Positions 39,701 to 51,700 of a stretch of DNA of 64,000 bases are shown piece after piece. The translations under genes and the position numbers were made by a program. The notes beneath the pieces were generated by a model. That model saw only the letters and a program-made list of their open reading frames with translations. It made no database searches and was not told the origin of the DNA. Every line of letters begins with the position of its first letter. Position 1 is the first letter of the stretch. This DNA is from Bombyx mori (taxonomy: Eukaryota > Arthropoda > Insecta > Lepidoptera > Bombycidae): contig NC_085118.1 of the NCBI RefSeq assembly GCF_030269925.1, positions 14,276,001 through 14,340,000 on the forward strand, given 5' to 3'.

Positions 39701-42700
39701 AAGGTCTCAGTATAGTTACAACGGCTGCCCCACCCTTCAAACCGAAACGCATTACTGCTTCACGGCACAAATAGACAGGGTGGTGGTACTTACCCGTGCG
39801 GACTCACAAGAGGTCCTACCATACCACCAGTAAAAATTACGCAGTACAATGAAAAGTCTAAAGATAAATTATTCCGCCACTCTAAATAGTGGGATCAAAC
39901 GAGTTCTGTCTTGATGATTATTTTCGCCACCAGGACTTCCGGTATGGAGGGTAGTATAACAGTCAACGGTATGGAGCGTAACCTGTCCAGTTTCCGGAAG
40001 CTGTCCTGCTACATCATGCAGGATAATCAGCTTCACGGCAACCTAACTGTCGAAGAGGCCATGGGCGTGGCGACATCCCTCAAGCTGCCAAGTTCCACTA
40101 CGAGAGACGAAAAAGAAATGCTGGTGAGTCAACATAATCAAAAATGAATGAAATAACTTTGGACTAGTTACATTTTTTTGGTATTTTTATTATGACTAAG
40201 TGGTCCCGCAGTAGTCGAAATTCGACTTTAATTAATTTAAATTATAAATTTGAACATTATTATGGTTCTATTGTCAAAGACATTAACTTCTTTATTCACA
40301 GATTTCACCAAGATTACACTATAGACAAATAATATTAAAGACAAACAATACATATTAATCTATTCTCAATTTGACCATAGACTTTAAATAATAAAAGTTT
40401 GATAATAAACAAAGTATACATGTATTTAAGTGTGTGTTTGTCAAATAGATGTTAGTGTGTGTAATGTTTTTTTATTGATTTAAGGTGTTTTTTATGCATA
40501 ATTTAAAAAAATATTTACATTCTGCACTCCTTCTCTATCTTCTCTATAAGTGTGGGAAATTTCATACTGCTCTGTACGCGCAATTTTCGTAACAAGGGGT
40601 ATAAAGTTTTTGCTTCACGTATTTAATATATAGATATCTTTTTCTATGCACGTATAAGTAGAATTTAAATGAATGAATCCATAGCTCGTGTTGATAGCCT
40701 CGACATTTTCTATTACTAACGCGTTGCCCGCCACACGTAAGCCATTTTCGGCCCAGTCTCAAACTATCCGTCTCGTGTATAGTATTAATATTAATGCCCA
40801 ACGTGACCAGCTCGATATGCGTTATGAAAAAAAAATACACCGATTTATTCGTTCGCAGATTCTCACTCAATGTTTTTATCTTCAAACTGTATCATAGTTT
40901 TACGTCACATAATATGTCAAAACAGGTATCATAATTGAATAATAATATAAGAATTATTAACATTAATGTGCCTTCACCAAGTTTCGACCGGTTTTTTTCG
41001 ATTTAATAAGACTGGTGCGGGCAAGTTTTTTGTTTAGATTTCAATCTCAGTTGAATGTCTCAATCGGCCTTAAAAAGGCGTAGGGGTTTTGGAAAAAGAC
41101 AACAGTGTTGTTTTTATAATATTTCGAAGTCTTCGTGGCCTAAAGGATAAGACGTTCAGTGCATTCGTATATTGCGATGCACTGGTGTTCGAATCCCGCA
41201 GGCGGTTACCAATTTTTCTAACGGAATAAGTACTTAACAAATGTTCACGATTGACTTCCACGATGAAGGAATAACATCGTGTAATAAAAATCAAACCCGC
41301 AAAATTATAATTTTCGTAATTACTAGTGGTAGGACCTCTTGTGAGTCCGCACGGGTAGTTACCACCACCCTGCCTATTTATGCCGTGAAGCAGTAATGCG
41401 TTTCGATTTGAAGGGTGGGGCAGCCGTTGTAACTATACTTGAGACCTTAGAACTTATATCTCAAGGTGTGCGGCGCATTTACGTTGTAGATGTCTATGAG
41501 CTCCAGTAACCACTTAACACCAGGTGGGTTGTGAGCTCATCCACCCATCCAAGCAATAAAAAAAAACAGGAAAACTCTTAATCCAAAGTATTCTAAATAC
41601 CACGTTCAAGATACTGTGTTAGGCTCAAAGTTTTCTAATTATGCATGTGTGCGTGCTCACGAATTTCCCAAAATTTACGTTTGACTTAGAATTTAACTAC
41701 ATGAAACTAGCCAATGAGGATTTAGCTAAATCGTCTGAAAGGTAAGTTTTGGACGTGGTCTATCAAAAATATAAAAGCTTACATATTTGTCGCGTTGCGA
41801 ATAATGTGGTGGGTTTCTTCTTTCCCAGACCGAAACGATCCTCCACACCCTCAGCTTGATGGAACACCGTAAGACGATGACGTCGAACCTGTCCGGGGGT
41901 CAAAAGAAACGTCTCTCCATCGCTCTGGAGTTGGTCAACAATCCACCTATTATGTTCTTCGATGAGCCTACATCAGGTGCGAAAGCTCTCTATCTTCATT
42001 CATTATCTTTTCAAACTTTTATAACTAAAAACAAATAAGGGAAGACAAAACAGTTAAATACTATTATTCCTTCTATCTTTGTCTATCACTAATAAATACT
42101 CTTTAGTTAAAAATAGCCGATATTGAATTAGGAGTATCGAAGGAATCACGAGTATTCCTAACAAAAAAAAACCCAAAATATGTCACTTTTCACACCAAAG
42201 TTCATTTTAAATTTAATCTTGATTTCTCCTAAATGGTCTTAATCTGTCATTTTTTTTTTTTTTTATAGCCCTTGTAGGCAGACGAGCGCACGGCCCACCT
42301 GATGGTGAGTGGTTACCGTCGCCCATGGACTTCAGCAATGCCAGGGGCAGAGCCAAGCCGCTGCCTACCGCTTATCATATGTTATTGTTCATTTTTATCA
42401 TGATTATCATATGTTTATTTTTGGTTGATTATCCGCTTTCGTCCAAAGGTCTGGACAGTTCTTCGTGTTTCCAATGCATCTCGCTGCTAAAGACGCTCGC
42501 CAGCGAGGGCAGGACCATCATCTGCACCATCCACCAGCCCTCCGCCAGGCTGTTCGAGAAGTTTGACCATCTGTACACCCTGGCGGACGGCCAGTGCGTG
42601 TACCAGGGCAGCACCGGGAGATTAGGTACGTAAGGCGTCACGGATGCGGTCGCGAGTGTCAGGAAGCTCACGTAGCGACATCTATACGTCTGGAAACTAC

Positions 42701-45700
42701 ATACCCGATCCTGTACAGCGAATGGTAAACAGTCGACGTCGCCCAAAGCACGTCATTACGGATCCTCCCGATCCATTAACGGTGCTTTTAGGTACCACAA
42801 GCACCGGTCACTTGCGACGAAGGGCTCGACGAGCGAATTAACCCACAGACACAGCCCACTGAGTTTCTCGCTGGATCTTCTCAGTGGGTCGCGTTTCCGA
42901 TCCGGTGGTAGATTCTGCGAAGCACTGCTCTTGCTAGGGTCAGTGTTAGCGACACTCCGGTTTGAGACCCATGAGCTCACCTACACACATTACGGCGAAG
43001 CTGAAATAGCCTCTCAAGGCTATCAGCGTAGGTAGGAAAAAAAAGCAAACTTTAAGGCCAATGACCCTCGTTGTAAGTAATGCGCTAAACTCATTCGTTC
43101 ATTGTGTTACAAAGCGTTGTGTCGACGCACTATCGACCTTGGAGTATGATGTCGAAGTCTCAATTTCGTTTAAACAAATTCCAGTACAGTATTATCTCTT
43201 TATGTTATAGACGGGATGGTGGTAGTACTTTGAGCTTCGTATAACGTTATTGTGTCTCGTATCAAGGGCGGATAGTGGTGACCAGTCACCATCAGATGTG
43301 GCGTGGGCTTTTCTGCCTACTACTAATCTCTATTCCAATTACGAAGTCCCATTTGACAGATGTCAATAATCAAGTTGTACTAGTAAAGTATTGGTATAGT
43401 CGATACTCGACGATATTGATCTTCGATTACTTATAACGAAGAAATTAAAATCGTGTCGACAGAAAAAGGATTAGCATCAAATTTAAATTTATAATTTTTT
43501 TTTATTTTTATTTAATTAGATAATATTACATGATGTTTTTATCAAGATGGAACTTATTCATCATCACTAGCCGAATACTGCTTAGTCAAATTTGAAAATT
43601 CTTTGTAGACTTAATACTGGTTATTACTGTAATGCTCGAGCAAAATATAGTTTATACATTAAAAGTAGTCATAAAGTGTAAAGTAAAGTACTTTAAGACA
43701 AATATTTTGTTTGTAAGGAAACTAGCGACATCTTGTAGCGGATGCCCCTATACTTATATGTTGTCAAAGTTTAGGTATATAATTATTGTATAACTACATA
43801 TTATACAATCATTAAATGCTTTAACTATGTAGGAAATAGGAAATAGGGAAATTGAGTAGGATAGGTTTAAATACAGAACATTAAAAAAAAAAACATACGA
43901 GTCTTTATTTGTTATAAACAATTTCATTAAATTTCATCAATTTGTTGTTTCGGAAAATTTATAAAATCCTTCATTCAAAATAAAATATAGGATAGGTAAT
44001 ATGTTACTGCCATCTACAGGAGCAATGAGAAACTAATCGAAGCGAAGCCATCTAGTGGCCAACGCCCGTAAACATTTTTGTTGAGCGCTTGAAGTGCTTA
44101 TCTATTACTAATTATTACTAATGTATTATTGCAGTCGACTGGCTTGGCAGTCTGAAGCTGCAGTGCCCTTCTTACCACAATCCGGCTTCGTTCATAATCG
44201 AAGTGTCTTGCGGCGAATATGGCAACAACACTGGCAAACTGGTGCGAGCTATTGACAACGGAAATAATGATATAAGGTACGGTATGTGCCATTGGAAGCA
44301 GACTACCATACGGCCACCTAATGGTGAGTGGTTACCGTCGCCCATGGACATCAGCAACGCCACGGACACGGTTGCCTGCCGTTGAGCACGATGCGCTAAC
44401 TTCATGTGACAAAGGACATATCGTAGCGCTCTGGAAGCCCGTGGAGCGATTTCATTATAAAGCCGAATGGTGCGTGTCTAAAATTTCTAGAAAACGTTGG
44501 AAATTTATTTCATGTTTGTCTTAACGGAACACCAATAACAAAATCTAGAATGTTATCTCAAGTGCATCAAAATTTAAGTCACTAAATACAATATAATGAT
44601 ACTAATATTCTGTATCCTTTCTTATCGTCAAGCGAAACTTCAATCCTAACGAATGACGTAATTAATCATTTGCGACTTATTATTGTGCATTAACGGATTA
44701 TCTATTTATAATTTCGTCGTATCAGCTTGGACCCAAGTGACGTCACACGCAAATTTATAGTCGGCAGCACGGGGAGGGTAGGAAGCAATTGAAACATTAC
44801 AGAGTGCATAATTATTTTTTTTATTACTTAGATGGGTGGACGAGCTCACATTTTTTTTTTTATTGTTTAGATGGGCGGAGCTCACATTCCACCTGGTGTT
44901 AAGTGGTTACTGGAGTCCATAGACATATACAATGTTAATGCGCCACCAACCTTGAGATATAAGTTCTAAGGTCTCAAGTATACTTAAAACGGCTGCCCCA
45001 CTCTTCAAACCTGAAACCTTCTGCCGTGAAGCAGTAATGCGTTTCGGTTTGAAGGATGAGGCAGCCGTTGTAACTATATTTGAGACCTTAAAACTTATAT
45101 TTCATGGTGGATGGCGCATTTACGTTGTAGATGTCTATGGACTCCCGTAACCACTTAACATCAGGTGGGCTGTGAGCTCGTAACCAGACTCGATAACGTT
45201 TCAGAAACGGTATGCCCTTCCCGGATCAAACTCCGGACTACAACAACAAGAAGGACATGGAGGTGTCCCTTCGTGCCGGGAGCAATTGGGACAAAAACGA
45301 CCTCAGCCAGGTCCAGGAGAAGTTCAAGGACAACAACTCGAACGGCGCCAACGGGCACGGGAACTTGCAGAACGGGATCCTGCAGTACGCCACTAGCGAG
45401 GTCTCTAAAGGTGCGCCCGACAGAAGACCTTAATATATTAATTTCTTTGATTTCAGTCTTCATACAAATTAACAGTATAACCAAAAACTTGGTAAGGTTA
45501 ATTTAGCTTCAGTAACTTTTAGCAACAGCTACAAATCGCTGCAAACCATAATGGAATACATCCGCTTTCGGGGCATAGGCTAGCAAGCCATTGAGTAGCG
45601 AGACAGCACGATGTGTTAGAGAGTTATACATTTTTAATTATTGCACCCACTTGGTGTTAAATGGTAACCGGAGCCTATAGGCATTTGCAACGTAAAGGCC

Positions 45701-48700
45701 GCAACCTACCTTGAGATATAGTTCTAAGGTCTCAGTATAGTTAATGGCTGCCCCACCCTTCAAACCGAAACGCATTAAAATAGGCAGGTGGGTGGTATCT
45801 TACCCGTGCGGACTCACAAGACGTCCCACCACTATAAAAAAAACTCCACGAGCTTCGTTTGAAAAAGAATGTATTACCACAGAGAAGGGTTTCCTCACAC
45901 CCTGTATATTTAATTTGATAGGCGAACCGTTGTCGTTGCAAATGGACACGGACAAGCAGGACAACGCGGCGGCCGCGCTGCTCGGCACCGAGGGCTCGCC
46001 GGAGCGGTACGCCACCTCCGAGTGGAAACAGTTTTGGGTCGTATTGAAGAGGACCCTCTTATTCAGCAGGCGAGATTGGGTAAAAACATTTTTTTGAAGT
46101 GAAACTTCTTTAGAATCGTTGTGATTTCAAACTCGATGAAACGAAATGAAACGAAACGAAAAAATAAGTCCACAGAGACACAAACACATAAATGTATAGG
46201 ATTCAGCCGGCGAGAGAATGAGATAGAACACGCATTATACGTGAAGTTAAAATATCAAGATCACAGAGGGCGCTACCTCACATACTATAAAAGATGATTT
46301 ACAATTATTTACTAATGACAAAATTTTACATATACTTAGACATTTAGGGTAATTGTATTTTAATTTTTCAAAGTTTCACTTCTACCACGTGTGAAATTGC
46401 ACATATGTTGTTTTTCTTCTAATTGCCCAATTATAATCGACTCTATCAAACGTGACATAAAGAGTTGTTTTTGATTAATAAAAAAAAATGTTTGGACATT
46501 TTCGTGGCGGTAACAATGGTAGTACGGTACGATACAGTGATGCAATAAAGATTGCGGCTTCGTGTTGTAAAGTGGATGTCGACATTGATGTCCATGGGCC
46601 CGGTAAACTCTTAGCATAATGCAAAGCCGGGTCCCGGATGTGACGGTTCCTCCTGTTGGCTCCAGACCCTGATGTACCTGCGGCTGTTCGCTCACATCCT
46701 GGTCGGCTTCCTCATCGGGGCGCTGTACTACGACATCGGAGACGACGGCTCCAAGGTGCTCTCCAACCTCGGCTTCCTGTTCTTCAACATGCTCTTCCTC
46801 ATGTACACCTCGATGACCATCACTATACTTAGCTGTGAGTGTTAATATGTATACTTCAATATGCTTACTGGGGGTAGGACCTCTTGTCAGTCCGCACGGG
46901 TAAGTATCACCGTCCCGCCTATTTCTGCCGTGAAGCAGTAATGCATTTCGGTTTGAAGGTCAGGGCCGCCGTTGTAACTATACTGAGACCTTAGAACTCG
47001 TATGAGGCCATCAGCGCAAAAGTGGCCTAACCCACAATTTTTTATATTCAAGCATATTATGACGTGTATTGGAATTTATTTAAAATATAATAATTTTTTA
47101 TGCAAATCCATAATTTCACCAATAGATAACTTTATAAATGAGTCGACTATTATCAAAGCCGGCAATCTGACTTTTGGATAATTATTGGTAATTCAGAAAA
47201 ACGAATTATTGACTTTGTATCCCATTGGCAGTCACAAAACTCTTCGGAACGACATCTTAGATAAATAACAGGTTAACTATTAACCTTTATTTAATACAGG
47301 TTTTGAACCGTATTCTTTGAAGGAGACGATTATATTCAAATCAATCTGTATTAACATATCAATAACATTTTTTTGTCCAAATGCACAGATTGCCACCTTT
47401 GATAATAGACGTCTCAAATATCTATAGCTTTATAAACATTATTTTTGCGCGTATTGTTTTTTTGCCTACTCAAATTGAAATTCATGAAAATTCAAACGTA
47501 ATTGCCTCCATACTAACTATGGTAAGCTTAGGCCACTTTTGCGCTGACGGCCTCATATATCAAGGTTGGTGGTGGCATTTACGTTGTAGAACTTTACTGG
47601 TGGTAGGACCTCTTGTGAGTCCGCGCGGGTAGGTACCACCACCCTGCCTTATTTCTGCCGTGAAGCAGTAATGCGTTTCGGTTTGAAGGGTGGGGCAGCC
47701 GTTGTAACTATACTGAGATCTTAGAGCTTATATCTCAAGGTGGGTGTCGCATTTGCGTTGTAGATGTCTATGGGCACCAGTAACCACTTAACACCAAGTG
47801 GGCTGTGAGCTCGTCCACCCATCTTAGCAATAAAAAAAAAGTCTATGGGTTCCAGTAACCATTTAACACCAGGTGAGCTCGTCCACCCGAAACAAGCGAT
47901 ACATCGCTTTCAAGTGAGATTCCGTTCTGCTCTTTGTGAGCGTCGGTGAGCTCGTCTAAGTCGGTGACGATGCTGAATCGTAGCTGTGATTTTCAGTCCC
48001 ACTGGAGATGCCGGTCCTGGTGAAGGAACACTTCAACCGCTGGTACTCGCTGCGGTCCTACTACTTGGCGATTACGGTATCCGACATACCGTTTCAGGTA
48101 AGATCATAAGATCATATGCATTTTGATCCATTAACGCAACAGTTAAGACAGTTGTAAGTCGGACTAAAATATATTGTAGAAGGATGCGTTAGGTAACCAT
48201 TTAAAAAAAAAGGTTAACGAAAACAGTTTGATACTTGATGTCAAAGCAAATTAAAAATTGAAGGAAATATCAAAATGTCACTAAGACACATTGCATTCAT
48301 AAATACACATTCCGGTATTCACAATAACTTAGTAGAAGTTATTTGTATAGCTTCTCGTGACGAGGGACTTATGAGGGTACAATGATACAAAATCTATTAA
48401 AATCTACTAATATAGTGATAATAAAAAATGCGAGACTAAACCGCGCAGTTAGTTTTAATTATGCTAACCATTCGCGAAAACCGAAAAAAATGTTGTTTGT
48501 AAATCTAAATTGTATATACTAGTGGTCCTCCGGTAGTCGGAATTCGACAATAATTAGGTAATTGAAATTATAAGTTAGTATACTATTATGATTGTATTGA
48601 CTTATTATACTTCTATAATCACAGAATTTCCCAATACCACACTTTAGACAAATATTAATAAAGAAAAAAATCAATTTTTAATCTATTCTCAATTTGACCA

Positions 48701-51700
48701 CAGACTATAAGCAATAAGAAAAGTTTGACAATAAACAAATAGTATGCATGCGTGTGTGTGTCAAATACATGGTAGTGTGTGTAATGTTTTTTATGCATAA
48801 TTTTAAAAAATATTAACAATCTGCACTCCTTCTCTATGTTCTCTATAAGTGTGGGAAATTTCATACTCCTCGGTCCATGCAATTTTCGTTAAGAGGAGTA
48901 CAAAGTTTTTGCTTCACGTATTAATATATTAATTTTTTTAATAGTTTTAGAATACAAGGGTGCCGCATAACATGTGTGTGCGTTCATTTCCGCAGGCCAT
49001 ATTCTGTATAATCTACGTGGTGATAGTGTACCTGCTGACGTCACAGCCGCCGGTCTGGTTCCGGTTCGCGATGTTCCTCTCGTCGTGCCTGCTGATATCG
49101 TTCGTCGCTCAGAGCGTCGGTCTGGTGGTCGGAGCCGCAATGAACGTGCAGGTAATAGACAATAAATTTTATGAGTTTTTTTTTCAAAACTCAAAGCTGG
49201 CATTGGTGTCTAGGAAGTCAGGTTGGGTCGGAGAATCTAATACTCGTTTGTAGTGGTGGGGTCCGGTGTGCGTAGTGCGAGTTTTTTTTAACGTTCTCGA
49301 TAGCGTAAAAGTTAACTCAAATTTGTATGGGGTGTGTACGTTTGCCGCTAGAGGCGCTTGTTTATTGTCTAGAGGTGCATGTCATTCGAGTCAGTCAAAA
49401 TCTTTGTAATTTATGTCATTCGAGTCGGTCATTAAAGTGGGACTTTTTGGCGGGAACGCGAGGAGTGAACTTGTGTGATTTGCTTCCACGTGCTTGCGTC
49501 CACAGCTTCTTCAGGTGATGAAAATCTCTGTCCACGCAATTTATTCTTTATTTTAGGGAAAGTATAGAAATCATTAGGGCTTAGGTCGGGGCTGTACGGC
49601 GGACGGTCTAATAATTCTATGTTTTCTTGCTCTAAAAACTCTTTTGTTCTGTGCGCGGTGTGAGAACTCGCATTGTCGTGATGGAGGATGATGCGGCGGT
49701 TGCAGTTCTCTTTACGGAGTTCAGAAACGACCTGTGGCAAACAAATGCTAGTATACCATTCTGCATTAACCGTTCTTTGTCCCTCAAGAGGAATAGTCGT
49801 AACATGGCCGGTTTTGGAGACAAACGTGGCCACCATTTTTTTTGCAACACTCCGTGAACGAACAATTTTTGTTGGCTTTAACTCATTTTCGAACACCCAA
49901 ACTCGTGACTGGTTTTTTGTTTCGAGTTCGTACGCGTATATCCAGGATTCGTCACCTGATACAATGTTGTATACAGCATTCGAGGATCCTGCGTGGAATC
50001 TTTCGAGAGTTTTGACGCACAAGTAACGCGAGCCGCTTTTTGCTCTTCACAGAGCGAATGCGCTATCCATCGCGAAAACAACTTTTTTACACCTAAAATT
50101 GTTCATGCAAGATTATTTGTATTTGACTCATGCCAATGTCTAAAGTTGCCTGAATTTCGCGGGATGTCACATGTCGATCTTCCTCAATCAGCTTACGCAC
50201 AGCATCAACGTTTTCTTGGGTGACTGCAGTTTTTGGACGACCTTGACGGGGATCATCACTGAGCTTGACACGTCCACGTTGAAACTCAGCAAACCAGCGA
50301 TAAATTGTGGTTTTGGATGGAGCTTCATCACCAAATGCAGAAATCATCCGGTCAACACACTATTTTTGTGTTAAACCACTTCGAAAGTCATAATAAATCG
50401 TCGCTCTTGAATTTTCTCGAGTCAATTCCATTTTCTCAACGACTAAACAAGTTTGACAAAACCTCGTGACAAGACCGAGAATCTTTTTTTAAATAAATAA
50501 ATGGTATTCGATTTTTAAAACTAAGGAGTTTTCAATTAAAAAGATTTTAATATGACAGGAACAGTGGAAATATTCCATTCCCGATACTTTTAGTGCAGCC
50601 TAGTAGCTTCTCGGGATCCTCCAAAAAGTCCAATGAAAAAGTCTCAGTAAATGACCACCATTTTACTGAGATTCTATTTCATCACATAACATCTCATTTG
50701 TAAATTTAATTTCAATCATTGATGATTTGATGAGATGATTTCAAATCAAATTCAAATTAATTTATAATTCATAAGCTGTAAATAATTAATACTGCGACTT
50801 ATAAAAATGTTATTACTTGACGCTGGCGAATGCACAAACCGTGCCGGAGCCAAAAAAGATAAAGAAGGAACCTGTATGTTGTGATTTGTGTTCCAGAACG
50901 GTGTGTTCCTGGCGCCGGTGATGTCCGTCCCCTTCCTCTTGTTCAGCGGCTTCTTCGTGTCGTTCAACGCGATCCCGGTGTACCTGCGCTGGATCACCTA
51001 CCTGTCCTACATCCGCTACGGGTTCGAGGGCACCGCGCTGGCCACCTACTCCTTCAACAGGACCAAGCTGCAGTGCCACGCGGTGCGTACCTCACCCCCT
51101 CAACGTAGCCCGTGGTCATCACTCGGAAGTCGCGCACATTTATGGTCGGCAGCTACTTGGCTCTGCTCCTGGCATTGCTGACGTACATAAGCGACGGAGA
51201 CCACTTATGGTGGGACGTATGCCTGCAAAGGAAATAAAAAAAATGGAGTCATGAGCTCGAAGTGTGTTTTTTTTTTGCTAAGATGTGTGGACGAACTCAC
51301 AGCCCACCTGGTGTTAAGTGGTTACTGGAGCTCATAGACATCCACAACGAAAATGCGCCACCCACCTGGATTGCGTCACTATAAAAATATATCTTTAATT
51401 GTGATTTTTTATTTTTATTTATGTATTTATTTAGGAAACCAACATTACATAACAAACAATTAGTATATTAAAAAATAACACATAATGTACATACACCTCT
51501 ACTTGATAAGTATATAATACATAAGTATACATACTTTAAAACAATCTACTATTACTAATAATATACTACTACTACTACTAATATATACTTAATAATACCT
51601 TACAAACTGTCTCCAGCCAATATGTTAGAATGAGAAGGAAACTTATTTGAACTATTTATTTTCAGCCCTACTGTCATTTCAAGTATCCCCAGACCACCCT

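Noticed and set aside
45161..45506. Long open frames on both strands overlapping ABCG exon 7
   Set aside because: Only the exon frame splices in phase with exons 6 and 8 and gives a family-consistent linker. The others are shadows in a GC-rich exon.
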